From NCBI RefSeq assembly GCF_003477705.1, contig NZ_QUDV01000002.1:124001-188000 (forward strand): a stretch of 64,000 nucleotides of DNA, written 5' to 3'. The notes beneath the pieces are model-generated. The model searched no databases, was not told the origin of the DNA, and was given only the letters and a program-made list of their open reading frames with translations. The stretch comes from Dorea sp. AF36-15AT. Lineage in GTDB: Bacteria > Bacillota > Clostridia > Lachnospirales > Lachnospiraceae. A program made the position numbers and the translations under genes. This document shows, piece after piece, positions 32,378 to 42,151 of this stretch (its first letter is position 1; the number at the start of each line of letters is the position of its first letter).

Positions 32378-33736
32378 ATGAAGATATTGATTGCTGGTGA
32401 TGGTAAAGTTGGAGCATCACTGACCCGGGAACTGACAGCAGCCGGGTATGATATTACACTGATTGATTCGAAGCAGAATGTGTTGGATAGTAGTATTGAG
32501 CGATTTGATGTGATGGCGATTCGGGGTAATTGCGCATCTATGGAGATATTGGAAGAAGCAGGCGTTAAGGATGCAGATCTTCTGATCGCGGTGACAAGTG
32601 CGGATGAAGTTAATTTGTTGTGCTGTCTTACAGCGCATGGTATGAATCCTGATATTCATACGATTGCACGTATCAGGAATCCGGAATACAGCAAGCAGAT
32701 TTATCGGATGCGTGGGATATTTGCGCTGTCATTGTCAGTGAATCCGGAGAAGCAGGCTGCGATTGAGATTGAGCATCTGCTGAAATACCCGGGATTCCTG
32801 AAGAGAGATTCTTTCGCAAAGGGAAGACTTGAGATTGTAGAACTGAGAATTGGTTCGGACAGTAAGCTGAAGGATCTGGCATTGAATGATTTGGATTCCG
32901 TAGCAAAATGCAAAGTACTGGTATGCGTTGTATTGAGAAAAGGCAAGGTAATTGCACCGGATGGCAATTTCGTATTGCAGGAAGGCGACCGTATCTTTGT
33001 TACGGCACCGACCGATAATCTGACGATATTATTGAAGAATCTGGGCATTATTACGCATAAGGTACGTCGCGTTATGATCTGTGGCGGTGGTAAAGTCAGC
33101 TATTATCTTGCCGAGAGACTGAAGAAGAGTGGTATGATCGTGCAGATCATTGAACAGGATTATGAGAAATGTCTGGATTTGGCGAAGCGTTTGCCGGGAG
33201 CCAGCATTATCCATGGAGATGCCAGCAATCAGGCACTGCTGGAGAGCGAAGGCATCCAGGATTGCGATGCGCTGATTACGATGACTGGCATGGATGAGCA
33301 GAATATCATCATTTCTTTATATGGTAATAACTGTGGCGTGCCGCAGGTGATCACGAAGGTAGGACATCTGGATCACACCAAGATTATCGAGAATCTTCCT
33401 ATAGGAAGTATTGTGAGTCCGAAGGAGCTGTGTACCAATGCAATCGTACGTTATGTGCGTGCAATGCATAATCAGGAAGGTGCTGCGATTACGGTGTACG
33501 GTATCGCGGATGGTCAGGCAGAAGCACTGGAATTTCTCGTGGAGAAGGATACCAGATACTGTGGAGTGCCATTGAAGAACATGGAGACGAAAAAGAATAT
33601 CCTGATCGCAGGTATTTCTCATAAGGCGAGGACAGAGGTGCCGGATGGAGAGTCCAGCTTTGAGGTGGGCGATACGGTAGTTGTTGTATCCGGTCGTGAC
33701 GAAGTACTATATCAGTTGGATGATATATTTGAATAG
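32378..33736 (+). CDS. trkA: Trk K+ uptake regulatory NAD-binding protein TrkA
   Basis: A 452-aa cytosolic gating subunit with two RCK repeats. Each has a Rossmann TrkA_N domain (KILIAGDGKVGASLT at the start, MICGGGKVSYYLAERL near residue 230) and a TrkA_C domain (DRIFVTAPTDNL; DTVVVVSGRDEV). ATG 32378 follows ATGGAGGATAAA, so I prefer it to 32354. It is followed after 16 bases by trkH, its membrane partner. Confidence 0.93.
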   Translation: MKILIAGDGKVGASLTRELTAAGYDITLIDSKQNVLDSSIERFDVMAIRGNCASMEILEEAGVKDADLLIAVTSADEVNLLCCLTAHGMNPDIHTIARIRNPEYSKQIYRMRGIFALSLSVNPEKQAAIEIEHLLKYPGFLKRDSFAKGRLEIVELRIGSDSKLKDLALNDLDSVAKCKVLVCVVLRKGKVIAPDGNFVLQEGDRIFVTAPTDNLTILLKNLGIITHKVRRVMICGGGKVSYYLAERLKKSGMIVQIIEQDYEKCLDLAKRLPGASIIHGDASNQALLESEGIQDCDALITMTGMDEQNIIISLYGNNCGVPQVITKVGHLDHTKIIENLPIGSIVSPKELCTNAIVRYVRAMHNQEGAAITVYGIADGQAEALEFLVEKDTRYCGVPLKNMETKKNILIAGISHKARTEVPDGESSFEVGDTVVVVSGRDEVLYQLDDIFE

Positions 33737-33752
33737 GTGAGGAGACGTCATT

Positions 33753-35207
33753 ATGAACTATAAGATGGTTGGGCGTTTTCTGGCCCAGATATTGACTGTG
33801 GAAGGTTTGTTTATGATTCCGGCGGTGATCATCGGCTATGTATGCGGAGAAGATAATGCCATGCAGGCACTGCTTTGGAGTATTCTGATCATTGCAGTGG
33901 TGGTTGCGTTTTTAAGGCTTACCTGCAGGCATGCGGCAAGTGGATTCTACGCAAAAGAAGGTTTGGCGTGCGTAGGACTTGGATGGATCGGTATGTCATT
34001 ATTTGGTGGACTTCCATTCTTTATCGCTCGTGAGATTTCGAACTATGTGGATGCATTATTTGAAATCGTATCCGGATTTACTACAACCGGATCATCCATT
34101 TTACCGGCAGTAGAAGACATGTCCCAATGTCTGTTGTACTGGAGAAGTTTCAGCCACTGGCTGGGCGGTATGGGTGTGCTGGTGTTCCTGCTTGCGATTG
34201 TGCCGGCAGGAGGCAAGGGCAGAGGCTATACGATGCACATTCTTCGTGCGGAAAGCCCGGGACCGGTCGTTGGTAAACTGGTTCCTAAGATGAAGGATAC
34301 AGCGAAGATCCTGTATCTGATCTATATTTTGCTGACGGTCATTAATATTATTTTCCTGTTGGCTGGTCATATGCCGGTATTTGATGCATTTTGTACTGCG
34401 TTCGGTACAGCCGGAACCGGTGGTTTTGGTATTAAGAACGACAGCATAGCAGGTTATAGTCCGTATCTGCAGAATGTAACGACTGTATTCATGCTGTTAT
34501 TCGGAGTGAATTTCTCCTGCTATTATTTGCTTTTGATCAGGCAGTTCAAGGCAGTGTTCTTTGATGAAGAATTACGGTTATATCTTGGCGCTGTGCTTGG
34601 AAGTACGGCGCTGATTGTGTGGAACCTGCGAGGATTCTACGGATCTCTGGGTGAGACTATACGACATGCGGCATTCCAGGTGTCCAGTATTATTACAACC
34701 ACCGGATTTGCTACGACGGATTTTGATAAATGGCCCGGATTTTCCAAGGCGATCATATTGTCGCTGATGGTACTCGGAGCGTGTGCAGGAAGTACCGGAG
34801 GAGGTCTGAAATGCGGACGCGCGTTGATCTTGCTGAAGAGTGCACATCGTAATATCCGTAAAGTTCTGCATCCACAGAAAGTGCAGGTAGTGCGCAACAA
34901 CGGTCGTATGGTGGACGAGAAGATTGTGGCAAGCATCAATGCGTACATGGCTATCTATGTGATCATTGTGATCTTAAGTTTCCTGATGATATCCATTGAT
35001 GGATTTTCGGTGGAGACGAATCTTTCAGCAGTGCTTGCATGTTTTAACAATATCGGACCGGGACTGGATGCTGTAGGACCGACCTGTAACTTTAGCGCAT
35101 ACAGCATTTTCTCCAAATTAGTACTGATCGGAGATATGCTGGCAGGTCGACTGGAGATATTCCCGATATTGATCCTGTTATCAAGATCTGCGTGGAGCCA
35201 GAGATAA
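33753..35207 (+). CDS. trkH: Trk-type K+ uptake membrane subunit TrkH
   Basis: A 484-aa channel-like protein with four M-P-M repeats. Selectivity-filter-like segments are visible: TTTGSSI, GTAGTGGFGI, TTGFATTDF and NNIGPGLDAVGP. It takes up K+ in complex with TrkA encoded 16 bases upstream. Length is normal. The downstream intergenic region holds a perfect hairpin and a copy of the dispersed element. Confidence 0.93.
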   Translation: MNYKMVGRFLAQILTVEGLFMIPAVIIGYVCGEDNAMQALLWSILIIAVVVAFLRLTCRHAASGFYAKEGLACVGLGWIGMSLFGGLPFFIAREISNYVDALFEIVSGFTTTGSSILPAVEDMSQCLLYWRSFSHWLGGMGVLVFLLAIVPAGGKGRGYTMHILRAESPGPVVGKLVPKMKDTAKILYLIYILLTVINIIFLLAGHMPVFDAFCTAFGTAGTGGFGIKNDSIAGYSPYLQNVTTVFMLLFGVNFSCYYLLLIRQFKAVFFDEELRLYLGAVLGSTALIVWNLRGFYGSLGETIRHAAFQVSSIITTTGFATTDFDKWPGFSKAIILSLMVLGACAGSTGGGLKCGRALILLKSAHRNIRKVLHPQKVQVVRNNGRMVDEKIVASINAYMAIYVIIVILSFLMISIDGFSVETNLSAVLACFNNIGPGLDAVGPTCNFSAYSIFSKLVLIGDMLAGRLEIFPILILLSRSAWSQR

Positions 35208-35237
35208 GTGCATCATAACTGGATTTTGTTGCAATAT

Positions 35238-35273
35238 TATATCAGCTGGGAGTCAATCCCCCCAGCTGATATA
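35238..35273. terminator. Perfect 13-bp hairpin after trkH
   Basis: TATATCAGCTGGG pairs with CCCAGCTGATATA around a 10-base loop. There is no T-tract, so it may be an RNA-stabilising or terminator-like structure. Confidence 0.5.
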
Positions 35274-35291
35274 GCCTCCGGCAGGATTGCA

Positions 35292-35363
35292 GAGGTGCGC
35301 AGTAGAAGTATGTCATGCAATTGCATGACGCGCACCTCGCAGCAAGAATGCCGAGGCATTCTT
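35292..35363. repeat. Dispersed two-hairpin element, copy B
   Basis: Outer arms GAGGTGCGC (35292-35300) and GCGCACCTC (35330-35338) enclose GTAGAAG and the 18-base palindrome GTCATGCAATTGCATGAC (35312-35329). Five bases later is AAGAATGCC/GGCATTCTT (35344-35363). Architecture and spacing equal those of copy A at 570-636 although the arm sequences differ. Confidence 0.6.
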
Positions 35364-35428
35364 GAAAAAATTTACCGTATAAACGGAACTGTATAGATAC
35401 ATTAATAAGGATAGTAAGGAGAAGAATT

Positions 35429-36775
35429 ATGGGTAAGTATTTTGGAACAGACGGCTTCCGTGGTGAGGCCAATGAAGTGCTGACAGTGGAGCATGCCTTC
35501 AAAGTGGGACGTTATATCGGATGGTATTACGGACAGGAACATCGCGCAAGAGTCGTGATCGGTAAGGATACCAGACGAAGCAGCTATATGTTTGAGTACT
35601 CGCTGGTTGCAGGTCTGACAGCTTCCGGTGCGGATGTATGCCTTTTGCATGTTACGACTACACCGAGTGTGTCTTACGTGACAAGAACCGAGGATTTTGA
35701 CTGCGGTATTATGATCTCTGCCAGCCACAATCCATTCTATGATAATGGTATTAAGCTGATCAATCACAAGGGACATAAGATGGATGCCGATGTTGAGGAG
35801 AAGATTGAAGCATACATTGACGGAGAGATACCGGAGCTTCCACTGGCGAAGAAGGATCAGATCGGACGCACCACAGATTACTCAGCAGGACGTAACCGTT
35901 ATATCGGATATCTGATTTCTTTGGCAACCAGATCTTTTGAAGGTAAAAAGGTAGGACTTGACTGTGCAAACGGAAGCTCATTTATGATCGCAAAGAGTGT
36001 GTTTGATGCGCTGGGTGCTAAGACCTATGTGATCAATAACGAACCGGATGGTCTGAATATCAATACGAACTGTGGATCTACTCATATCAACGTGCTGCAG
36101 GAGTATGTACGTGAAAAGGGACTGGATGTAGGATTTGCTTACGATGGAGATGCGGATCGCTGTATCGCAGTGGATGAGAATGGCAATGTCGTAGACGGTG
36201 ACCTGATCCTGTACGTATGTGGTAAATATCTCAAAGAAACAGGACGTCTGAATGGTGATGCGATCGTGACAACGGTAATGTCCAATCTCGGATTATACAA
36301 AGCCTGCGATAAAGTGGGCATGAAATATGAGAAGACCGCTGTTGGTGACAAATACGTATACGAGAACATGGTAAAGAATAATTATTCTCTGGGCGGTGAA
36401 CAGTCCGGACACATTATTTTCAGCAAGCATGCGACGACCGGAGACGGTATCCTGACTTCTCTGATGATTATGGAAGTTATGCTGGAGAAGAAGATGACCC
36501 TTGGCCAGCTTACAGAGCCTGTACGCATTTACCCGCAGCTTCTGAAAAATGTGCGTGTTACAGATAAGAAGACTGCCCGTGAGAATCCGGCAGTGCAGGC
36601 AGCAGTTAATGCAGTGGCAGAGACGCTGGGCGATGACGGACGTATTCTGGTGCGTGAGAGCGGTACAGAGCCTGTGATTCGTGTCATGGTAGAAGCAACG
36701 ACGGATGAACTGTGTGAGAAATACGTAGATCAGGTGATCGATGTGATTCGCGCAGAAGGTTTGGTTGTGGGATAG
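35429..36775 (+). CDS. glmM: Phosphoglucosamine mutase
   Basis: A 448-aa alpha-D-phosphohexomutase converting glucosamine-6-phosphate to glucosamine-1-phosphate for cell-wall precursors. KYFGTDGFRGEAN opens the protein, MISASHNPFYDNG carries the phosphoserine, YDGDADRC binds Mg2+, and VRESGTEPVIRVM is the phosphate-binding loop. The start follows AAGGAGAAG. Its end is joined to eno by a hairpin that also contains the eno ribosome site. Confidence 0.93.
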   Translation: MGKYFGTDGFRGEANEVLTVEHAFKVGRYIGWYYGQEHRARVVIGKDTRRSSYMFEYSLVAGLTASGADVCLLHVTTTPSVSYVTRTEDFDCGIMISASHNPFYDNGIKLINHKGHKMDADVEEKIEAYIDGEIPELPLAKKDQIGRTTDYSAGRNRYIGYLISLATRSFEGKKVGLDCANGSSFMIAKSVFDALGAKTYVINNEPDGLNINTNCGSTHINVLQEYVREKGLDVGFAYDGDADRCIAVDENGNVVDGDLILYVCGKYLKETGRLNGDAIVTTVMSNLGLYKACDKVGMKYEKTAVGDKYVYENMVKNNYSLGGEQSGHIIFSKHATTGDGILTSLMIMEVMLEKKMTLGQLTEPVRIYPQLLKNVRVTDKKTARENPAVQAAVNAVAETLGDDGRILVRESGTEPVIRVMVEATTDELCEKYVDQVIDVIRAEGLVVG

Positions 36776-36795
36776 AACGAACGGAATCTGGAAAT

Positions 36796-36824
36796 AATAC
36801 CTCCTGTAATAGGAGGTATTTTTT
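36796..36824 (+). promoter_or_regulatory. Hairpin with T-run containing the eno ribosome site
   Basis: AATACCTCCT (36796-36805) pairs perfectly with AGGAGGTATT (36811-36820) around GTAAT, followed by T6 that runs up to the eno ATG. It looks like a terminator of glmM, yet its right arm is the only Shine-Dalgarno for eno. Confidence 0.7.
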
Positions 36825-38138
36825 ATGGATAAATATGTACCGATCAGAGATGTATATGCGAGAGAAATCCTTGATTCGCGAGGGAATCCTACGATCGAGG
36901 TGGAGATACTGGCTGGAGAGAAAACCGTGGGGTGTGCAAGTGTACCGTCGGGTGCGTCCACTGGGAAATATGAAGCAATCGAACTGCGTGACGGAGAGGC
37001 ACGTTACATGGGAAAAGGTGTGGAGCACGCGGCTGACCATGTGAATGCACAGATCGCGCCGGAGATCGTGGGGATGAATGTACTGGACCAGAGAGGGCTG
37101 GATGAGGTGCTGAAGAGACTTGACGGCAGCAGGAATAAAGGGAAACTTGGCGCTAATGCAATTCTCGGGGTGTCGATGGCAGCGGCGAGAACGGCAGCAA
37201 AAATATCCGAACGTCCATTGTACACGTATCTTGGCGGTGTACAGGCGAGAACATTGCCGGTTCCGATGATGAATATTATGAACGGTGGCAGGCATGCGGA
37301 CAACACGATTGACATTCAGGAATTTATGATCCTGCCTGTGGGTGCGCCAGATTTCCGGGAAGGTGTAAGGATGTGTGCGGAGATTTACCAGAGCCTGAAA
37401 ACACTGCTTGGACAGCACGGCTGTAACACGGCGGTAGGAGATGAAGGTGGTTTTGCACCGGATCTTCCGGATGCGAAAGAGGCACTGAGCATGTTAATGG
37501 ATGCCTGCAAAATGGCAGGGTATCAGCCGGGAAAGGATATGTTGTTTGCACTGGATGTGGCAGCGTCTGAGCTCTATGATGAGAAGCTGAATGCTTATGT
37601 GTTTGACGGTGAGAGCCGGATGCATGGACAGAAGGTTCTGCGCACGACAGATCAGATGATCGCGTATTATGAGGAACTGCTTGCAGAGTTCCCGATATAT
37701 TCGATCGAAGATCCGCTAGACGAAGAAGATTGGGAAGGATGGGTCAAGATGACTGCGCACCTTGGCGGAAAAGTATATCTGGTAGGAGACGATCTGTTTG
37801 TGACGAATACCGAACGTCTGAAGAAAGGGATAGAACTTGGCGCAGCCAATGCGATCCTCGTGAAGATCAATCAGATCGGAACGTTAAGTGAGGCATTTGA
37901 TGCGGTGGAAATGGCACACCGAGCGGGCTGGCAGGCAATCATATCCCATCGTTCGGGAGAGACTGTGGATACGATGATCGCGGATATTGCGGTCGCATTT
38001 AACACGGGGCTTATCAAGGCCGGTGCACCGTGCAGATCAGAGCGTGTAGAGAAATATAACCGCCTCATGAGGATTGAGGAAATGTTGGGAAAGACAGCAG
38101 ATTTTCCTTGCTATATGGACACTCCTGTGCTAAAATAA
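36825..38138 (+). CDS. eno: Enolase
   Basis: A 437-aa glycolytic enzyme interconverting 2-phosphoglycerate and phosphoenolpyruvate. Visible features are [77 protein letters not shown] and SHRSGET. It is the first gene of the conserved eno-secG-rnr-smpB group. The AGGAGG ribosome site lies inside a perfect hairpin (36796-36820), so initiation may depend on opening it. Confidence 0.95.
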   Translation: MDKYVPIRDVYAREILDSRGNPTIEVEILAGEKTVGCASVPSGASTGKYEAIELRDGEARYMGKGVEHAADHVNAQIAPEIVGMNVLDQRGLDEVLKRLDGSRNKGKLGANAILGVSMAAARTAAKISERPLYTYLGGVQARTLPVPMMNIMNGGRHADNTIDIQEFMILPVGAPDFREGVRMCAEIYQSLKTLLGQHGCNTAVGDEGGFAPDLPDAKEALSMLMDACKMAGYQPGKDMLFALDVAASELYDEKLNAYVFDGESRMHGQKVLRTTDQMIAYYEELLAEFPIYSIEDPLDEEDWEGWVKMTAHLGGKVYLVGDDLFVTNTERLKKGIELGAANAILVKINQIGTLSEAFDAVEMAHRAGWQAIISHRSGETVDTMIADIAVAFNTGLIKAGAPCRSERVEKYNRLMRIEEMLGKTADFPCYMDTPVLK

Positions 38139-38167
38139 TTATGTTTAATCCGCAGGAGGTGTGAATC

Positions 38168-38410
38168 GTGGAAATTTTGAAGACCGTATTAATGATTTTA
38201 CTTGCAATCGATTGTATTGCACTGACAATAGTTGTATTATTACAGGAAGGTAAGTCGGCAGGACTCGGAACTATCGGAGGTATGGCTGATTCTTACTGGG
38301 GACAGAACAAAGGACGTTCTATGGAAGGTACTTTAGTGAAGGTTACCAGAGTGCTCGCAGTATTATTTATCCTGCTTGCGCTGGCATTGAATCTGAAGGT
38401 ATTTGCATAA
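38168..38410 (+). CDS. secG: Preprotein translocase subunit SecG
   Basis: An 80-aa inner-membrane protein with two helices (residues ~4-24 and ~58-77) separated by the conserved loop LLQEGKSAGLGTIGG and SYWGQNKGRSMEG. It supports SecYEA-driven protein export. The start is GTG 38168 after GCAGGAGGTGTGAATC. Position between eno and rnr is the usual Firmicutes order. Confidence 0.93.
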   Translation: MEILKTVLMILLAIDCIALTIVVLLQEGKSAGLGTIGGMADSYWGQNKGRSMEGTLVKVTRVLAVLFILLALALNLKVFA

Positions 38411-38483
38411 GAAGATGAATTTGGATGTAAGGCACTCTTGTAATAAGGGTGCCTATTCTTATGTGCAGAAGTTAGGAGAGAAG

Positions 38484-40640
38484 ATGGACCAGACATTTGA
38501 GAAGAGAAAAAAGATTATATATGAATTTATATGCGATGATATGTATGTGCCGATGAAGCTGAAGGAGCTTGCTATTCTGCTGCAGGTGCCGAAGGAGCAG
38601 CGCAGTGAGCTGAAAGCGGTCATGGATGCACTGGAGGCAGAGGGCAAGGTGCATGTATCTCAGAAGGGAAAGTATCTCAAGGGAGCAGGACGGACGCTGC
38701 GCGGTGTCTATCAGGCACATCCGCGAGGATTTGGCTTTGTAACGATAGAAGGGGAGACAGATGATATCTTTATCCCGGAGAAGGAGACCAATGGAGCACT
38801 TCACGGAGATACGGTGGAGATTCTGTTAACTGCTTCGCCGGAAGGAAAGCGTAAGGAAGGTAAGATCGTGAAGATCGTGGAGCGCGGTACGGCAAAGATT
38901 GTAGGTCTCTATCAGGTGGCAAAGGGCAAGCATTACGGATTTGTGATTCCGGATAATCAGAGATTTCTGCAGGATATCTTTGTGCCGGAGGAGCGCGCCA
39001 AAGGTGCGGTAGACGGTCACAAGGTGGTCGTGGAACTGACGTCTTACGGTTCAGATAATGCCAAGCCGGAAGGTAAGATCGTAGAGATTCTTGGTCACGT
39101 GAATGATCCGGGCGTGGACATCATGTCAATCGTAAAAAGCTATGATCTGCCGGTTGAATTTCCGGAGAAAGTGATGAATCAGGCAGAGCGTGTGCCGGAA
39201 GAGGTCAGTGATGCAGATATGGCGGGTCGCAAGGATCTGCGTGAGTGGGTGATGGTCACGATCGATGGCGAAGATGCGAAGGATCTGGATGATGCGGTAT
39301 CGCTTACGCGGACAGAAGATGGCAAGAACTGGATTCTGGGCGTACATATCGCAGATGTGGCGAATTACGTGCAGGAGCGGAGTGCATTGGACAGAGAAGC
39401 ACTCCATCGTGGAACCAGTGTCTATCTGGCAGACCGTGTGATCCCGATGCTTCCACACCGTCTGTCGAATGGTATTTGTTCGCTGAATGCAGGCGTGGAC
39501 CGTCTGGCAATGAGCTGCATTATGACAGTAGATGCCAAAGGAGATGTAATCGATCATGAGATCTGTGAGTCTGTGATTCGTGTTAATGAACGTATGTCTT
39601 ACACCAGCGTCAAGAAGATCCTGGAAGACCATGATGAGGAAGAGACGACGCGTTACATTGATCTGGTGCCGATGTTTGAGGAAATGGAGCAGCTTGCCGG
39701 TATCCTTAGAAACCGCAGACATCAGCGTGGTTCAATTGACTTTGATTTTCCGGAGAGTAAGATTATGCTGGACGAGGAAGGACATCCGACGGAGATCCGT
39801 TCTTACGACCGTAATGTGGCAACGAAGATTATCGAAGATTTCATGCTGCTTGCCAATGAAACGGTAGCAGAAGAGTACTACTGGCGGGAGATTCCGTTCG
39901 TATACCGGGTACATGAGACACCGGATGAAGATAAGATCAAGAAGTTAGCAATCCTGATCCATAACTTTGGTTATTCCCTGCACATTTCCGATGAGGTGCG
40001 TCCGGGGCAGATTCAGAAGCTGCTGGCGAAAATCCAGGGTACACCGCAGGAGACGATGATCAGCAGACTGGCACTGCGCTCGATGAAGCAGGCGAGATAT
40101 ACGCCGGAGAATGACGGACATTTCGGACTGGCAGCGCGCTATTATACACATTTTACATCCCCGATCCGCCGGTATCCGGATCTGCAGATCCACCGCATTA
40201 TCAAGGATGATCTGCGTGGCAGAATGAACGAGAAAAAGATGGAGCACTATCAGACAATCCTGCCGGAAGTGACCAGACAGGCAAGTGAGACAGAACGACG
40301 GGCAGAAGAGGCAGAGCGGGAGACGATCCGCCTGAAGAAGGCTGAGTATATGGAAGCACATATTGGCGAAGTATTTGAGGGTGTGATCTCGGGCATTACC
40401 AACTGGGGCATCTATGTGGAGCTGTCTAATACGATTGAAGGACTGGTTCATGTTGCAAATATGTACGATGACCATTATGATTATTATGAGGATAGATACG
40501 AGATGGTTGGCGAGCACACAGGCAAGACGTACAAGCTCGGTGAGACGGTGTATGTGCGTGTGATCGATGCCGACTGTCTGACAAGAACCATAGATTTTGA
40601 GATGGCTGATGAAGGAGATATGGAAGATGGCGAAGAGTAA
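38484..40640 (+). CDS. rnr: Ribonuclease R
   Basis: A 718-aa 3'-5' exoribonuclease that degrades structured RNA and works with tmRNA. Domains in order are an N-terminal helix-turn-helix-like region, two cold-shock domains (~65-210), the RNB catalytic domain with [14 protein letters not shown] (metal-binding Asp cluster), and a C-terminal S1 domain ([20 protein letters not shown]) with an acidic tail. ATG 38484 follows TTAGGAGAGAAG; the upstream open frame to 38403 overlaps secG. Its 3' end overlaps smpB by 14 bases. Confidence 0.94.
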   Translation: MDQTFEKRKKIIYEFICDDMYVPMKLKELAILLQVPKEQRSELKAVMDALEAEGKVHVSQKGKYLKGAGRTLRGVYQAHPRGFGFVTIEGETDDIFIPEKETNGALHGDTVEILLTASPEGKRKEGKIVKIVERGTAKIVGLYQVAKGKHYGFVIPDNQRFLQDIFVPEERAKGAVDGHKVVVELTSYGSDNAKPEGKIVEILGHVNDPGVDIMSIVKSYDLPVEFPEKVMNQAERVPEEVSDADMAGRKDLREWVMVTIDGEDAKDLDDAVSLTRTEDGKNWILGVHIADVANYVQERSALDREALHRGTSVYLADRVIPMLPHRLSNGICSLNAGVDRLAMSCIMTVDAKGDVIDHEICESVIRVNERMSYTSVKKILEDHDEEETTRYIDLVPMFEEMEQLAGILRNRRHQRGSIDFDFPESKIMLDEEGHPTEIRSYDRNVATKIIEDFMLLANETVAEEYYWREIPFVYRVHETPDEDKIKKLAILIHNFGYSLHISDEVRPGQIQKLLAKIQGTPQETMISRLALRSMKQARYTPENDGHFGLAARYYTHFTSPIRRYPDLQIHRIIKDDLRGRMNEKKMEHYQTILPEVTRQASETERRAEEAERETIRLKKAEYMEAHIGEVFEGVISGITNWGIYVELSNTIEGLVHVANMYDDHYDYYEDRYEMVGEHTGKTYKLGETVYVRVIDADCLTRTIDFEMADEGDMEDGEE

Positions 40641-41094
40641 TGGCAAGCTGATTGCCAATAATAAAAAGGCATATCATGATTATTTTATTCTGGATACTTA
40701 CGAGACAGGCATTTCGCTGGCAGGTACAGAAGTAAAGTCCTTGCGTATGGGCAAATGCAGCATCAAGGAGTCTTTTGTAAGAATTGAAAACGGCGAGGTC
40801 TTTATCTACGGCATGCATATCAGCCCGTATGAGAAGGGCAATATTTTCAACAAAGATCCGCTGAGACCGAGAAAGCTTCTGTTGCATAAATATGAGATCA
40901 ATAAGCTGCTTGGTAAGACCAAGGAAAAAGGTATCGCAATTGTGCCGCTGAAGGTATATTTCAAGGGAAGTCTGGTGAAGGTAGAGATCGGACTTGCCAA
41001 AGGTAAGAAGCTGTATGATAAGCGTCAGGATATCGCTAAAAAGGATCAGCAGAGAGAAGCAAGCAGAGACTTCAAGATCCGTAACTTCGGATAG
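40627..41094 (+). CDS. smpB: SsrA-binding protein SmpB
   Basis: A 155-aa OB-fold protein that brings tmRNA to stalled ribosomes. [26 protein letters not shown], the [17 protein letters not shown] segment, and the basic C-terminal tail [19 protein letters not shown] are diagnostic. ATG 40627 overlaps the end of rnr, suggesting translational coupling. Its RNA partner ssrA lies ~640 bases away on the opposite strand. Confidence 0.95.
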   Translation: MAKSNGKLIANNKKAYHDYFILDTYETGISLAGTEVKSLRMGKCSIKESFVRIENGEVFIYGMHISPYEKGNIFNKDPLRPRKLLLHKYEINKLLGKTKEKGIAIVPLKVYFKGSLVKVEIGLAKGKKLYDKRQDIAKKDQQREASRDFKIRNFG

Positions 41095-41211
41095 TTATCT
41101 GCTGAAAATGCGCTGAAACAGCCAGCGACCAGGCTCATGGTCGGACACATGATGGCTACTGTTGCTTCTTTAAGGGCTGCCGGGAATAAAATGTTAGTAC
41201 TGAAAATATGG

Positions 41212-41240
41212 TTGCCTGCCTGTTGCTAATATGATAATAT
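41212..41240 (+). promoter_or_regulatory. Promoter of toxin mRNA, locus 2
   Basis: TTGCCT, 17 bases and TAATAT. The 118 bases before it (41095-41211) hold nothing I can identify. Confidence 0.6.
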
Positions 41241-41247
41241 ACAGACA

Positions 41248-41320
41248 GGGAAACCAAAGCCAGGCGGCTACCCTTCTTTTACGGAGGGAAAAAACACCCT
41301 CCAGACGGAAGAAAGGAGGG
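41248..41320 (+). promoter_or_regulatory. Structured leader of toxin mRNA, locus 2
   Basis: GGAGGG (41283-41288), CCCTCC (41297-41302) and GGAGGG (41315-41320, the toxin Shine-Dalgarno) can form two exclusive hairpins, one hiding and one freeing the ribosome site. Upstream, the segment starting GGGAAACC and ending GGCTACCC (41248-41273) recurs inverted at 41478-41499. Confidence 0.55.
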
Positions 41321-41327
41321 CGATAAG

Positions 41328-41420
41328 ATGATTACATATTCTGATCTGATTCAGTTTTGTATATTCATAGTTGCCCTTGTTGGTCTCTGTTATGAGATAT
41401 TCAAGGGAAAACGGAAATAG
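41328..41420 (+). CDS. Small hydrophobic toxin-like peptide (type I toxin, holin-like family), locus 2
   Basis: A 30-aa peptide: MITYSDLIQFCIFIVALVGL followed by CYEIFKGKRK. A short polar start, a single membrane helix and a basic tail are the hallmark of putative holin-like toxins (Hol_Tox), and this one is close to their consensus as I know it. GAAAGGAGGGCGATAAG precedes ATG 41328. The gene lies between its promoter and a convergent minus-strand promoter. Too short for ordinary ORF callers. Toxic action is inferred. Confidence 0.75.
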   Translation: MITYSDLIQFCIFIVALVGLCYEIFKGKRK

Positions 41421-41506
41421 CCGCCAACTACCGCAAATAGTTGACGGCTGTTGTAAATAACAGCTAACTATACAATCGGGTAGCCGCTTGCGGTTTCCCT
41501 CTTTGT
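41405..41506 (-). ncRNA. Predicted antisense antitoxin RNA, locus 2
   Basis: From the minus-strand promoter at 41513-41541, an RNA of ~100 nt would run into the 3' end of the toxin gene. It contains hairpin ACCGC/GCGGT-like CCGC-AA-GCGG and then the stem-loop 41419-41449 (AGCCGCCAACTA with TAGTTGACGGCT), complementary to the toxin mRNA 3' end. The end points are estimates. Confidence 0.5.
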
Positions 41507-41512
41507 ATGTTC

Positions 41513-41541
41513 AATATAGCACATCTGGCAGCAAGACGCAA
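41513..41541 (-). promoter_or_regulatory. Antisense RNA promoter, locus 2
   Basis: On the minus strand: TTGCGT, 17 bases, TATATT. Confidence 0.6.
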
Positions 41542-41631
41542 GAGGATAAAGCAGTCCTGTTTAATATAATGATGCCAGGGTCAAAAGGTCTAAATCCACA
41601 TGAGCTTGCTCATATCTGCATCATATCATAA

Positions 41632-41680
41632 AAATAACGGCACTGTATATGATTATCATACACAGTACCGTTATCATTTT
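41632..41680 (-). terminator. Probable terminator of ssrA
   Basis: Read on the minus strand, AACGGTACTGTGTATGAT pairs with ATCATATACAGTGCCGTT and is followed by ATTTTTATG. Confidence 0.65.
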
Positions 41681-41729
41681 GTTATACTGAACAGGGATCG
41701 CATATCGAGTCCAACTTGTTCAGTTTTAG

Positions 41730-42074
41730 TGGACCTGGCGGGAATCGAACCCGCGTCCGAAAGCCCTTCCATTCCGGCATCTCCCATCACAGTCATTATA
41801 CTGACATTCCCTCCGTCTCCCGCCTAATGACAGGCTGAAAACTTCAGTAGCTTCATAAAGTCTTCCATTCCCTCAAAGCTTTGGGAACGAAGTGCTCCGC
41901 CTCGTTGAAGCCGGTGATTCAGGCAGCGGATGACCCGAGGCCGACTGCTGCCAAATTAGGCAGCGTACGCTAAATTATTATCTGCGTTTAAATTTAAATA
42001 GAACTTTTAACGTAGTGTCCCACTACGGATGGCTTCCAGAACTTCTAAACCCCCGTCGAAACCAGTACAAGCCC
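41730..42074 (-). ncRNA. ssrA: tmRNA (ssrA)
   Basis: Minus strand. The 5' end GGGCTTGTACTGGTTTCGACGG and the 3' end with T-arm GGACGCGGGTTCGATTCCCG are the universal tmRNA ends; 5' GGGCTTG pairs with 3' CAGGTCC. CCA is not encoded. The internal ORF gives the degradation tag ADNNLAYAA (GCA resume codon through TAA, about 41970-41999), plus the charged alanine, ending in the AA recognised by ClpXP. Length ~345 nt is normal. It rescues stalled ribosomes with SmpB and RNase R. Confidence 0.95.
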
Positions 42075-42122
42075 GAATATAAAAGTGTACTGATTAGGCA
42101 GATGTTCTTTTGCGTATAGTCC

Positions 42123-42151
42123 ATTATACGCAGTGGAAGGGGGAATGTCAA
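42123..42151 (-). promoter_or_regulatory. Strong sigma-A promoter of ssrA
   Basis: On the minus strand: perfect TTGACA, 17 bases, perfect TATAAT. The predicted start lies ~40 bases before the mature tmRNA end. The -35 box overlaps the last codons of the tenI-like gene. Confidence 0.9.

Noticed and set aside
35208..35396. 62-aa plus-strand frame after trkH
   Set aside because: It runs through the hairpins of the dispersed element and has no ribosome site.
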